Source of the DNA: Sodiomyces alkalinus F11
Lineage: Eukaryota > Ascomycota > Sordariomycetes > Glomerellales > Plectosphaerellaceae
DNA: 64,000 nucleotides
Reading direction: 5' to 3'
Assembly (NCBI RefSeq): GCF_003711515.1
Contig: NW_021167083.1
Span: 53,191-117,190 of the forward strand
The translations under genes and the position numbers were made by a program. Of this stretch, positions 24,950 to 38,392 are shown piece by piece (within the stretch, counting starts at the first letter, position 1; each line of letters opens with the position of its first letter). The notes beneath the pieces were generated by a model, which searched no databases, was not told the origin of the DNA, and was given only the letters and a program-made list of their open reading frames with translations.

Positions 24950-27192
24950 CTAGGTAGACTCAGCACGCCTCTGCAACTTCTTCCACTTTGACATACACTG
25001 CAACCGGCTTCGGGTCCGGCCTAGCCGACGGCTGATTTCCTGCCAGTCGATCAACTGGTCCAGAGGCCGGTCATAAAAAGAATTATCCGGCTTGGCCGCT
25101 TTCTCGCGCTCGAGCGCCTCCAAGGCTTCGTGGACATGCATCTTAAACATCTCCTCCTCCTCGGGGGCCCATCGATCCGAGGCTCTGTTGCTGCCGCAGA
25201 TGATGTAGTTGCGGTACCTGTCGCGTAGGTCCCTGGGATGTCGGTTCATGACCAGGGACCACTTCGCCCACTTCGTTCCGCCCTGCGCGACCAGCTGCGC
25301 GAGCTGTTCTTCTTCCTCGGGGGTCCAGTGGCCTCCCCGTGCCTTGAAATTGTGGAACCTCATGCGGCAGAAGTCGATGACCTTCTGCCGTGGCTTGCCG
25401 GAACATGTGGCGGTAACGAGGGACCAGAACTTCTTCAGTTCAGTGTCCACTACTGTCCTACCGACTCCCAAGCCTTTCTGGATCAAGTCGTTCACTTCCC
25501 TTTGCGTCATGTTATGCTTGTCGCGGTACGTCTCGACGGCGACTGTGATGCGTTCCGTTTCTTCAGGTGTGAAGATTCTCGTGCGAGAGGACGAAGCACC
25601 GACATTTGTGGGAGGGGGCCTGGACGATGAGGGGTTCGACGGTGGCACCTTCAATGCTGGTGCCTGGGATGATGCGGCCTTGGACGGTGAAACCTTCACT
25701 GATAACGGCTCCAATGGTGAAGCCTGGGAGGTCGAGGCGTTCGGTAAAGACGGTTGGGATGGCGAAGCCTGGGAAGACGAAGCCTCGGATGATGAAGCCT
25801 GGGAGGATGAAGTCTCCGATGAAGAAGCCCGGGCGGGTGGAGCGTCGGAGAATGACGCCCTTGATAACGACGGCTGTAATGGGGGGACCTTGGAGGACGA
25901 CGCCCTCGACAACGACGGCTGCGATGATGTGGCCTTGGAGGACGAAGCGTTCGATAAGGGCGGCTGCGATGAGAACGGGTTTGGTGGTGCGGCCTTCGAC
26001 GATGCGGGCTGCGATGAGAAAAGTCGCGAAAAGAAGCGATTCATTAAGGGAGGTGGCTTTTCGGGCTCCTTCCCCTTGCCCTTCGACGTTGACTGAGACT
26101 GGGAGAATGTCGGTTTTGCCCGCTGCCTTCGTTTACCAGAGCTTGAAAGGCTGCGTGCACGCGACGGAGAAGACGATTCCCCGTCGGGCGAGGAAGGATG
26201 GTCGTATACGTCGCGAGTCGCTCCATAAGAACCTCCGTTCTGAACAACGCGCCTCCTCTTGTGATTAGGAGATTCAGAATGGTTATTTTCTTCGTCTTGA
26301 CGCTTTCGTTTTTCGGCCATGCGAAGCATGCTCGGCGGTGTCATGGAGACATCTTCATCGGGGTTCGTTCCGCGTCGCGCGGTGGGGAAATGATCGCGTT
26401 CCGAGTTTACTTTGTTTCCCACGTCAGAAAGAGCGCACACAAGGCTGGCATAAGGGTCAGGGGAAAGTAAAAGACTTTACCAGTGGCCTCCTCATCGGAT
26501 ACTTCGTCACCGCTGGTATCCGGTTCCTCGTCGCTCTTGTCTTCCTTTCCCTGCGCCGAAGCTGGGAGAGGCGCGGTCTCTTCACCGTCGTGGTATTCGA
26601 TGCTCTCCTCTCCGTCTTCGAGTTCCGATTCGCCGCCTCCATCGGTCTTCACGCCTTCATGTCCATTGACAGCGACTCTTTCGTCATGCTCGGCGTCGTC
26701 GCTATCGTCTTCGGATTCCGCATCCTCCTCTCCAACGGACACTCGTCCTTCATGTCCATTGGTTGCGCCCTCTTGCTTGTATTGGGGATATTCGCTCCCC
26801 TCGTCTTCCGATTCGGAATCCCCGTCTCTGCCTGACGTTGGACCTTTGTGGCCATTAACTGCGAGCCGGTAATGCGCAGAACTGGCGCCATAATAGTCCT
26901 CTGGTTCCGACTCCGGCTCTCTCTTGAGGATTAGGTCTTCAAGCCCATCCATTGCGAGTCGTTCATGGTCAGAATTGGGGTTGTCGACGTCTTCTGATTC
27001 TGTATCCTCCTCTCCCTCGGACGCTGAACCCTCGGACGCTGAACCCTCGTGCTCAGAATTGGCGGCACCGTCGTCGTCCGGATTATGGCCGAGTTCCCTC
27101 AATCCGATGGGGCGAGCTTCTTGAGGTTTCTGACTTGAGAAAAGGCCGACGCCCGATGCAACGTCGGACCAGTCCTGCTCCTCTTCGCTCAT
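24950..27192 (-). CDS. Reb1/TTF1-type Myb DNA-binding protein
   Basis: Predicted exons are 27,192-26,481 and 26,409-24,950 (723 aa). The 71-nt intron has donor GTAAAG, branch CTGAC and acceptor AAAG. Exon 1 is strongly acidic, with about four 31-residue repeats containing H-x-x-R-(L/V)-A-(V/M)-(N/D)-G. Then come a basic segment (K-R-K-R-Q, H-K-R-R-R, likely nuclear localisation) and a long Ser/Ala/Pro-rich linker. From about residue 515 there is F-T-P-E-E-T-E-R-I, then G-G-H-W-T-P-E-E-E-E-Q-L with R-D-L-R-D-R-Y-R-N-Y, then D-R-W-A-P-E-E-E-E-M-F. This is the tandem Myb/SANT layout of Reb1 and mammalian TTF1, which bind rDNA and RNA polymerase I/II terminator sites. Role in termination or fork arrest is inferred from family. 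Confidence 0.75.
25620..26030 (-). repeat. Coding minisatellite: Ser/Ala/Pro repeats
   Basis: Within the Reb1-like gene, degenerate units of roughly 30 nt encode S-S-x-A-S-S-S-x style decapeptides (for example Q-P-S-L-S-R-A-S-S-S-K). On the plus strand the words GATGAAGCCTGGGA and GACGACGGCTG recur. Copy number probably varies between strains. Confidence 0.7.
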
Positions 27193-27550
27193 TATTTATG
27201 TCGGTGTGGTGGTCGAGATGGGAGCGAGGTGTGGGTAGTGGGGGAAAAAAAAATAAGTCGCGGCTTAACGCGTCTTCACCGGTGAACATCGGTGAGGCTT
27301 GGTCAGGGGATGTTCGCGTCAAGCCAATTAATTTCGATTACCTTATCGAACGTAAGTCACATGACTCTTTGACAACCAGGCTGCCTTGTCATTCGTAAGT
27401 ACCTTGTTAAATTGGACTTGCTGTAATTATAATTATAAATTATCGTGTATTATTCCGTAGTAGTATGAATAATACACCCAATGCGCCCTCCTTCTTTATT
27501 CTACTCTGTACTAATCGTGCATCCAACTCTATCTTTCACATTGTCCACGA
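27193..27550. other. Short intergenic region
   Basis: Lies between the Reb1-like start (upstream side) and the MFS gene 3' end. Contains AT-rich DNA near 27,420-27,470. No gene seen. Confidence 0.6.
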
Positions 27551-29503
27551 TCAAATAGTGTACCGAAACCGGGGACTCTCATCACCCAACTCTGCGAGCT
27601 CGTCCTCGGACAGAGTCTGCTGCTTGGGCGACACGTATCCCGCATCCCGGCGTTGATTCTGTCTTCTCAACCAAAACCACAAGAAGGCGTAAATACACGT
27701 TCCCATTCCTACCATGGCGAGGGTAGTGGCATGTCCGCGGATATAGCGAGGTCTGTCGGCAGTCGGACTACACCAGAGAAGATGAAGAAAGCGGTTAGCA
27801 TGTGGCTGTGTCTGACATGGGTCCCTTGATCCATGTAAAACAAACGGTTGAGGTGATGAACCTACTATATGAAGGGGGCCATGATGCCTGCACAGTTCCC
27901 AATGCTCAGCTGCATACCATTGGCAGTGGTACGCTTGCCGTATCGAGGTGTATTGTTGGGGAGCTGACCGTCTCTCCTTAGCATCCTCTCCTTTTTCGAT
28001 GACCGGCATGGTGGGAAGAGAAAACGGGCAAGTTAGAACATACCCAAGCGAGCGGTAAGCCGACGACAACATACAATCCAGCGGCCGCAAGGAAGCACAT
28101 ACTCGACCGTTAGCACTTTTCTCGTAATCGTCACGGGGAATGATGAGACCAGTACCCTAGGTAATGAACTCCGTGAGGGACTGTCGAGATGAGGAGAGCA
28201 TAGCCAATGACGCTGATGGTTCCAAAAATGACACAGAAGAGTCCTCTCTTCTCTGTTCGATCAGAGAGAAATGCCGTCGCCATGTATGTGGCTGCGCCGA
28301 GGAAGTAGCATGGCACAGTCAACAGCTGAACTTGCTCCACCGTCCAGTCGCCCAGCGCATGAATGATGGTCGGGAGGAATGCCGAATACCCTAGGACGAT
28401 GATGCTCCTTGTCAGTGAGAAAGAAAAAAAGGGGAAAGGGGCCAGGCAGGGGCTTCTGCGAGCATCACCACTCACCGTATAACATCGTGTCAACGCCAAA
28501 CTGCGCAATGCAGAACAGCCACACCTTCCAGTCCGAGAACGCCTTGACCATGTCGCGACGATTAAACTGCTGCGCGCTGGTCGTGTTCCCATACTCCCTG
28601 CGCAGGCGCAAAGTCATAATCTCCCTCTCGCTCTTGTTGAAAAAGTAAGCGGTCGCCGGGTCATCAGGCAGCGCCCAGTAAGTAATAACGCCCAAAACAA
28701 CGGTCGGTATGCCCTCGATGATCATGATCCACCTCCAGCCACTCATGCCCCGCAGACCGTCCATGTTCCCGATGGCGAAGGCCAGCAGGCCGCCCAACCC
28801 GCCGGCGATGGCGGCCGACACGAAGAGGTAGCCGACCCGCATGGCGAGCTCGTTCTTGGTGTAGAAGAAGGTGAGGTACACGGTGAGGCCGGGGAAGAGC
28901 CCGGCCTCGAAGGCGCCGAGGAGCAGTCGGCATGCGAGCAGGGCGCCGTACGAGTCGACGAGGCCCGTCAAGGTGGCGATGATTCCCCACGATACGGTGA
29001 TGAAGGCGATCCAGCGTCGCGGGCGGAAGACCTTCAGGACTAAGTTGGAAGGGATCTCGCATAAGACGTAAGTCACGAAGAGGATGGACACAGCGACCTG
29101 GAACTGATTGCCTACAAGGCCGAGATCCTCTTCGAGGTTGTAGAGCCGCGCATTTCCAATGTTGACCCTGACAAGACGGGTTAGTGACAAAAGAAGAAGA
29201 AGAAGAAGAAGAAGGGGCCGGGAGCAAGGTTTGAGCTGTTTTTACCTCGAGTGAGTGGGATATCTAGGGTACTCACCTATCGATGAAGCTGTTAAGGTAT
29301 AGCAGCATAACCAGCGGAATAAGGTAGAGATCGAGCTTTCGCACCAGCTTCTTTTCTACTGCAGCAGCCTCCGCGAGACCCGATTCCTCGGCCTCTGTTC
29401 TGGCGCTTTCGGGTTTGGTGTCCGCGGCGACATTTCCACCCAGCGGCACTCCTGTCTCATCGAGCCTCTCCTTCTCCGAGGCGGCGATATCAGCTGAAGT
29501 CAT
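27551..29503 (-). CDS. MFS transporter, allantoate/nicotinate permease (Dal5/Tna1) type
   Basis: Six predicted exons: 29,503-29,277, 29,167-28,476, 28,390-28,156, 28,101-28,044, 27,963-27,866 and 27,767-27,551 (508 aa, frame closed). The introns are 54-109 nt; two show classic TGCTAAC branch points. The hydrophilic N terminus (about 60 aa) leads into Y-L-I-P-L-V-M-L-L-Y-L-N-S-F-I-D-R, the first helix of anion:cation symporter MFS proteins. Other landmarks are L-L-G-A-F-E-A-G-L-F-P-G, G-W-R-W-I-M-I-I-E-G, D-T-M-L-Y-G-Y-S-A-F-L-P and G-K-R-T-T-A-N-G-M-Q-L-S-I-G-N. About 12 helices are expected, in the plasma membrane. The substrate is probably an organic anion such as allantoate or nicotinate but is not determined by sequence. 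The ATG at 29,503 is preferred over an in-frame upstream one at 29,575. Exon 4 is only 58 nt. Confidence 0.85.
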
Positions 29504-31112
29504 GATTATGCAATGATTGCTTCTTTTGGGTCCCGAAATGGAGCAGTCCGGGAAGCGTGATATCTGGGAAGTCAACCGCTGATCCAGTCGGAATGACTGG
29601 ACTTTGAGGTGGCAAAGATATCTTCGCGGAGGGAGGTCTTCGCCAAAAAAAAAAAAAAAAAAACCAGAAACCGGGAAAAGTCCGGACTGTCCCTGTTATG
29701 AAGATATTGACCTTGCTTCAGGACACTAATAATACAAGCAGGTCGTCAATGTGTCTGTCTATGGGTGTTATTGAAGCTTGTCCTGACTGAGACGGACAGT
29801 CGCCAATGTTCGGGCAGTTGAGCGATTTTGAAAGTTCGTGCATATACGTTGTGATATTTGCCTCAACACCGTGATTGATAAGCTGAAATCTAAGACCATA
29901 AAATGCGAGAGAAATCCGGCGTTAAACTGGGAAATCAATTGTCTAGCTTCAGAGGCGCTTTTTTTTTTTGTTCCTTTTTTTTTCTTCTTAACTCTTCTAC
30001 TACATAAAGACAGGACTCTTTTTACGTGTAGTTATAAACTCGGGTGGAATGGCCGGCTTGCCACTTAGCGTCATTCTGGAAAGGATCCACAGGGAACATG
30101 AAGTCACTCGATGAACATGGAAATGTCGGGGTCTACGGTGTCTTGATATGGGGCTTCTTAGTGGTCTGCGTCCATATGACGGTTGTATGTCTCAGCCCAT
30201 CATATGGCGATCTGTCGATGTGGCTGGCCAGCTATTCGTCAACCACACCAAGTACTTGTACGTGTACCTATCCATCAATCATTTCCCAGGCACTTATACG
30301 GATACATTACACGTGTATGGTACACTAATGCACGCGGTTGACGGAATATACATATATTTAATGTCCCGTAATGGCAGTACGATCGGGAGAAGAAAAGTGC
30401 GACACGCTACTTAGACCGAGAACCACAGCACTCTGCCTGCGAGCAAGATGCAAATGAGCATTCCTGCCGGAGGCGGGCCGAGGTATATACGCATAATCAT
30501 CCCTTAATACTTCCTACCTTAGCCGACCGAATGTAACCCCAATGACTCGACTCACCCGGGAAGAAGGAGAATAGTAAGAGAAGGAAAAATATATATTTCG
30601 ACGTGCTATAATATAAGCGCTGGAATGGGTGAGAAGGTGATGAAAAAGATGAGACTATATACTCTGAAATGGATGGCGATAACCCTATTATCCTCACTTG
30701 CCCGTGTCCAATGAACATCGCACACCATCACTCTTCCCTCCCTCGGCAAGACTTTTTAACCTCCGTGGCCTCACTCACGCCCATGGGCCTCGGCCGGCCC
30801 AAGGAAAGACAACGGGACTTGTTGGTCATGTCATAGTCTCCTCATATTTGCTGGGTTCGTTTCCCTTTTTAAGTGACGGCTGGTAATAGAGAGGCAGTCC
30901 GCTGATGTGGAAAACACCGACAGAAATTGGTCCGGTGGAAATGGGGAGAGGGTGAGAATGCGAGGCTTCCCGAAGCCTGCAGGCGTGGCCCCATCGAGAG
31001 CGTGTATTCGAGGTGGAAAACCGCGCCCCCCTCCCCCAACGAGGGAGAGCATGAAATCGGCCGTGGGATCCAAATAGGAATATGCCGCCCTCCCTGTCTA
31101 TGCAAATGAGGT
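29504..31112. other. Intergenic region
   Basis: Upstream of the MFS gene and downstream of the NADPH oxidase gene. Contains a poly-A tract at about 29,645-29,662, T-rich DNA near 29,960-29,990 and AT-rich DNA around 30,580-30,660. No frame with gene-like character. Confidence 0.55.
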
Positions 31113-33018
31113 TTAAAAGTTTTCCTTCCCCCAAACGAACGAAAAGCTATCAAAAACAACTCAGTTATCGAGTCCTCCCCATCATCATGAAATGCGCCAT
31201 AGGTGGGGGAGGGTGGTGGAAAACAACCTGGAAGGTCGACTTACCCAGGTTCGCTGTACTTGTTACAGTAGATATGCAATGTGCTGCCCAACCCCTTGGG
31301 CCCGCAAAAGAAGACGCCAGCCTCGGCAGGCGCGTGCAGCTTCCTGATGCCCCGGAAGATCATGTCCCAGTTGGGCCGTCCAAAGTTGGTAGGCGACCGA
31401 AGACCCGTGATGGTATCTTTGTCGGCATTGGCGTCGTTGATCATGATGTTCGTGGCGTCATCCGCCTTGATCTTGGCCGTCAGGTACGTGTGGATCTCGA
31501 TGCGGTTGTCGACATCCTGGGCCTCGATCGCCAGGAGCAACGACCGGAACCATTCGAACGAACCGAAATCGCGGCAAATCCAGAAGAAGTACACCTTGCT
31601 GAGCCGCGTCTTCTTCTGCGGGTAGTTCATCCGGTACCAGATGGACTTGAGAATCGACGCGAACGGGGTGACGCCAATGCCTGCGCCGCAGAGCACCGAG
31701 ACCTCGTACTTGAACACGTCTTCCGACGCCGAACCGAACGGACCGTCGACGTAGACTCGGGGTAGCACCCGACGGAGAACCGGATCCACGTCGCTTCCAT
31801 CTCCGTTCACCCCGACCACCTTGCTGGTATCCTTCTTCTTGTCGAAATCGCATCCGAGAGCGGTCGAGAGAGACCGGGTGAAGTCGCCCACTACGCGCAT
31901 GTGGACCGAGATGTAGTCTTCCTCCGGCGCGCTCGTCAACGTGAACGGGTGGTACTGCCAGAGGGACACTGCAGGACAGCACAAGAAGATGTACTGGCCG
32001 GCCTTCGTCTTCGTGTTCTCCTTCTTGATCTGGATTTCGCACACGTTGCTGGGGTGCTGGATGACCTTCGAAATGTACGTCCTGTGCCTGCCCCGAACTT
32101 CGCGAGCAACACGTTCGGCCAGGTAGCAGAAGCCACCGTACATCCAGTACTGCCAGAAGACGCCAGTGGCGCTGCTACCGACGCTGACGCAGAACGGGGC
32201 GAAGTCGGGCTGGATCATGCAGAACGCGCCGTGGAAGGACCAGAAGAAGAAGAAGACGATGAACATGTGATGAGTGTACCAGAACCGTTCGTAATTGGCG
32301 CGTCTCGGCTTCTCCATCGACGTCACCACCATGCCCATGAGCGCAATGAGCATCACATATCCCGTCCAACCTGGGCCGGATGCCAGATTGGCCAAGAGCC
32401 AGCCGTAGAATCCGAGGTTGTGTTTCGCGGCAATCAAGCCAAAGTTGACCCAGTGCGCGATGGTGTGGACCCATGAGAAGAAGACGATAGACCAGGCGGT
32501 GACCTTGTGGAAGGTGATGTTCTTGTCGAACTGGATGATGCCGTTCAGCGGAGTGCGGCGAGCGAGCGAAATGAACGTCCTGCAAACGGGGAAGAGGATG
32601 AGAGCTACGTCGACGTGAAGAACCAGTGCCGCCGAACGAGCTATGACGAAGGTCGGCCCAAAGGTGTCGCGCGCTATTTGCAGGTTGTCTTTGAGCGCAA
32701 AGTTGACGCATGCGAAAGCAAAGACAAGCCCGTGAAGGAGGACAAATACGAAGACGAAACTGTCAAACTGTCAGTTAGTATGCAGCACCAACACCGCGAC
32801 GGCCCCAGAATCGTTCGCGAGCAGCAAACCCATGAGCCGGGATATGAGACGTACAATCTTCGATACCCCTCGTTAATCATCCATCGGTCGAACTTCTCCC
32901 TCGCTGACAATTCCTTCTGTTTTTCCTGCGTCATCTCCCCCGAGAGCAGCATACGCGTGAGGGGAGTCCATCTTGACCTCTCCGACGGCCTCATGGAGGC
33001 CATGTAGTTAAAGCCCAT
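31113..33018 (-). CDS. noxB: NADPH oxidase, NoxB/Nox2 type
   Basis: Predicted exons are 33,018-32,851, 32,767-31,245 and 31,146-31,113 (574 aa). The final 34-nt exon supplies F-S-F-V-W-G-K-E-N-F, the conserved Nox C terminus. A cytosolic N-terminal extension of about 50 residues precedes the membrane helices, as in NoxB and unlike NoxA. Heme-ligand His pairs lie near residues 142/155 (H-K-V-T-A-W...H-T-I-A-H) and 218/233 (Y-T-H-H-M-F...F-H-G-A-F). The FAD site is H-P-F-T-L-T-S-A-P. The NADPH-binding segments are G-A-G-I-G-V-T-P-F-A-S and F-F-C-G-P-K. The enzyme transfers electrons from NADPH across a membrane to oxygen, making superoxide. In related fungi NoxB acts with NoxR/Rac in spore germination and appressorium penetration (family knowledge). 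An alternative in-frame ATG is at 33,003. Confidence 0.9.
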
Positions 33019-36000
33019 CGTGGCGTCAACAAGTCTCTAGACCTTCGTTGGCGTTGGAAACCGAAGTGCGCCTCGTCCTCCGGCGGCCCTGAAGCCCACC
33101 ACAGACCAGCTGATTCGAATCTCACTCGTACCGTAACTTTTCTTCTCTCGGCGAGCGATTCCTTGGAGCTTCGGGGCGTTTTTGGCAGCCTTTCCCCCTT
33201 TTCCCGGTTTTCGCTTGTCTCAGTCGCTTCGACGACTCTTTCAGGTTTTGCCTTGCGGAGTTCAAGGGGGGACGGCGAGCGAGGGACTGGATGGAGGTTT
33301 TTTATATTTTTTATAAGAAAAGTCGTAAATCGTTCCGGTCGATTCAGTGCCTGCTGAACAAGCCGAGTACGAGAAGAACAGAGACAATCGTCTGCGCTAA
33401 AAGAAAGTATCCGAATCGAAATTAAGCAAAGTCAAAGGACTCGGTAGGAAAGAAAGGAAAGACTGGGAATTGTCGGAAAGAATGTCAGCGTTCGGTTGAG
33501 AACCCAGCACCAGTCCAGCGCCAAGGTGAAGACGTCAAGAGGAGAAAAGAAAGATGAAGGGAACACGGGCTGCAACGGGCAACCAGCCACGTATCTGCCG
33601 AGGGTGGTGATGTGACAGACACTCAGTCGACCATAGAAAACAAGGGTAGTGGGAGGTAGGACAAGGGAGTGTGAGAAACATGAACTGATATTTGCCGTCG
33701 ATCATACGCACCGATTCGTAGCGCCTACGCCAGGCGGCTCTCGAAATAGAAAACGATTAAAATGTGTTAACCCTACAGCGTCTCGAAGAGAGTTGGGTAT
33801 AGACAGAAAGGACAAGGACGCAGGAAAAGGGCGACGGGAGATAGGCCAAAAAGGAATAGGTACCACAGCACAGCTGGAACACTGAAGAAGGATGAGCGAA
33901 AGGTAACTCGGACCCTTCTCTGGTTACAGACCAAGCATCGACATCGTCCGATTGAAGGGCTGTCGTGCGCAATGGTCAGGAAATCATCATGGATAAGGGA
34001 AGTTGCTCCGTACACGGTCCATATTCAGGGGGTCCAGGTACTCGCAAGGAACCAGTTTGGTTAAGCGCCGGAGGGGTTGGTTGGATCCAATGAAGACAAG
34101 GGAGGGTAAGGTACTTTGCAGGTACTTCGTACTTTGTGTTGAAGACATTTTCACGAACTTCTTTTCAAATCGCGCTTCTAAAGGATAACCACAGTGCCCT
34201 TTTTTTCTTAAAAAAAAAAAATCCCTCTGGAGAACATAGATTTTTTTTTTCTTTTGGAAAGGAAACAGCTCTGCTGTTTACATTCGTTTACTTTTGCTGC
34301 AGACAGGAGGAACAAAGATACGGAGTCCCAAGGATCCTGCACCACCAAAAGACGAAACCGCATTACTCCAAAAGCGGATTAGTGTACCCGACAACTGCAG
34401 GGACTTCCTATTCGGGATGTCCAAGTACCCGTTGCGCCGTTGGTGTTGCTGATTGCTAGTATTTGTGTGTTTACTTTGGGATTCTCTAACAGGTATTATC
34501 TATCTTATAACCGGGAGACGTACAGAGTAAACATTTCTCAGCTGCTTTCTGCCGTTTTTACTTAAGGTACTTTGTACCTTATTTCGAGCGTTGTGACTTG
34601 CGCTGACCCCAGCTGCACTACCTTACGGATATCTTCTCAACTCCGTAAGGTACCATATTATATATTCGTACAACCATCTTCATTGAGACGTCTCATCTCT
34701 TCACCACGCAACTCCTCGACCTTTTCCTCCTGCACAAAGTGGGAAATGACGCCACTTCTCCCTACTTAGCCAGAACGCGACACAGTTTTCTCGAGATTTC
34801 AAACATTCATTACCAGAAACTTGGTGGAGGTCGTGCTCGGCAGCACCAAGGACGCCTATTGGCTACCTGCATGATATCAGCGTCTCGCCCATGCGCCTGC
34901 CTGTGGTCGAGCCATTCGCATCCACCACCGTAATCACTATGTGCGGAGTACCTAGGTACTTTGTCACGAACTTGTTTCGACCAAGGGGCTCTGACACACC
35001 TGAATCAACATGCGTCGCATTTCTCCCCAGTTTCTCGTCCTCCATAATAAGCACCACCCTATCTTTCGGGGGGGGTTTTTTTGCATAGCACGAAGCAGGA
35101 TCACACTCCATGGGCACAATTTGCACTTCCAGGGTCTCGGTCCCGCGACTCTTTCCGCGGAAGGAAAAGACGGCAGATGAAGGGGAAAGATTCCTCGTAC
35201 CTTTGGCTACCTCGCATTATGTGCGACTACACCGTAGCTGGGATTCACAACGTGAGCATGCCCAAGCGCATAAATTCGGCACCACTTGTCCGGCGGCAGA
35301 TCCCAAAATCTCAAGGTCCGGATAGTTTTCTCCGACTTCATTGGCTCCGTCGTCCCTTGTCGCTCTGATTCATACGAAAGTAAATCCCCACGCCGAAGTG
35401 GCGGAATGGGGAACATGCCTAATTCCGTCCTGTCCCGCTGAAGATCCCGGGTGATCCGTCTCTATACGACCTGTCTGGCCATATATTAGGTACTGTCTCC
35501 GTCCACCTACGGCTAGGTTTGTCACATCGGCGAAATTCACGGTCCGGGAACATGTTCACGTTCATCTTTTTGGGGGACTGGAAGCATCGTACATCAAACA
35601 ACCCGCAGCAAGGCATGTCACGTGTGTCGATCTGATTCCAGGATGTTCCCAGACATAAGGAAGAATATTCTTGAATGGCTTGAATTGCTGGGGACAAAAT
35701 AGCTCCTCTTGTTTCGTACTGGCCGTAACATAGTACAGTACAGCCCATGGCTGGGAGCTGAACATCCATGCAGGCCAGACCAAGGCATCTGGGGGTCTGG
35801 CCAGTATTAAGAATGTATTGGTATTGTATGCCGCGCTGGCGTCCGGTATCTAATTCCAGTGCGGTGTCCTTCACAATCCCTTCCTTGCCCCATGTCCACC
35901 ACGAGAATCCTTGTCTTGTAGGCAAGGAGACCACTGTATGCCCCAAAACCACAAATGCCCCTATTCAGTGGGGCGGGCTGAGTCGGCATCGGGCTCCCGG

Positions 36001-36065
36001 GCCATCAGAGAGGCAAATTCAAGTGAGGAAGAAGCTTAGTTCTCCTTATATCTTCTCGTCCCAGC
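33019..36065. other. 3-kb intergenic region
   Basis: Upstream of noxB and downstream of the E2 gene. Contains poly-A/T tracts near 34,200-34,260, GGTACC/AAGGTA words at 34,111-34,140, 34,562-34,660 and 34,950-34,965, and scattered small frames without gene character. The longest minus-strand frame (35,419-35,952) has no recognisable domain. No gene supported. Confidence 0.5.
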
Positions 36066-37120
<1,055 letters not shown>

Positions 37121-38392
37121 CGTAAAAGTGTGTATCGGGGGTATCAAAAAAAAAGAAAGGCGAAACGGGCCTCGTCTGCTTGTAACTATCACAGAATGAG
37201 GGGCAAGTCAGCAAATGGCCCGAGGTGGCGTAGTGTCTGCGGGCGGCGACAAAAGAGCGCTCGTGGAAGAGGGGAAAAAAGATAACGTACAGAACAAGTG
37301 CGAGGCGTGTTTCTTCGATATGGCGCGTTGACTTTCGTGATCAAAAAGAGAAGAAAACGGCGGGAGACGTCGGCGTGTCGAAGGAGATGAGGAGGCAGAA
37401 AGCGTTGATGCGTTGGAATATGGTGAAGTCAAGGGTATGTGGTTGGGGGGGGGGAGAAAGAAAGAAAAGTGACGGACCATACGACCGGCCCTGCAGCAAA
37501 GGATACTGGCTTTGGGCAGGGCGACCCGATCATACCGATCCCCAAAACCCCACCTTACTCAGCCAAATAGCCAACAGTTCCGCCACATTGTATACACCGC
37601 CACCTTGTCTTCCGACTCAGAAATCGAGGACCAATCAACCAAGAGGTAGACCACATAGACTAACAAAACCTGACCTAGGTACCTAATAGCCATCTCTGGG
37701 TACATAGGTATACTTGCGCAGATGTACCTAGATAGCGTTCCCGAAGGAGTCACCTCACATAAGGTAATGTTCACGCCCCGTTCTCTGAGCGTTAAGTACA
37801 TTACAGTCAGGTACCGTGGGTGGGTAAGGCTGGGTGATGGTTCCCTGACCTTCCATGGTGGAGCCTTCTCGACCTTCAGCGTTTTGGTCATCCACTGCCT
37901 TGGTAATCGATGTCATATCTCACCAATACTCTATTAAAAATCTTGTATGCCCTTATAACTGACAATTCTCCTATTCGGATTACGGGCTTCGCCGTGTTTG
38001 CGGAACCACTGAGTCATATTGTCTGTGTGTGAAAGGAAAATTTTGACCCGACCACCCATCAACTCATCGAGCGGTCAGCGGTTCAGGAAGATGTCGTGAA
38101 GGAAGACCAAGTCGGCGATAAACAACGGCCGTTGCGTTTAACGTGGCCAGTGTCTCTATCGGCCTTACGGCTCTTTGGTTACCTTAGTTTCAAGCTTTTG
38201 TGTACTCCTAGCACCCTGACTCTTGTGTGAACCCCTATCTATCTTGAGCCCGATGGTGGCGGGCGGCGAATGTCGATGAACTACGTGTAAAGACCGTCCG
38301 CGAGGGGTACGGAAGCTATGATGAAGGCCAAGCCCACTGCGAGGCGAATTAAGTCGAATATGCCCCCACTTGGACCCTTTCCACTCCTCCCT
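37121..38392. other. Intergenic region
   Basis: Promoter side of the E2 gene and 3' side of the acyl-CoA dehydrogenase. GGTACC-type words at 37,673-37,705 and 37,808-37,815. No gene seen. Confidence 0.55.

Noticed and set aside
25209..26096. 295-codon plus-strand frame rich in Asp, Glu and Gly
   Set aside because: Antisense reading of the Ser/Ala/Pro repeats in the Reb1-like gene.
35391..35460. tRNA-like start GCCGAAGTGGCGGAATGG
   Set aside because: Resembles the 5' half of a Leu tRNA, but no anticodon stem, T-arm or acceptor pairing could be drawn downstream.
35419..35952. 177-codon minus-strand frame
   Set aside because: No domain, no homology pattern, and Cys/Trp-rich composition unlike neighbouring genes.
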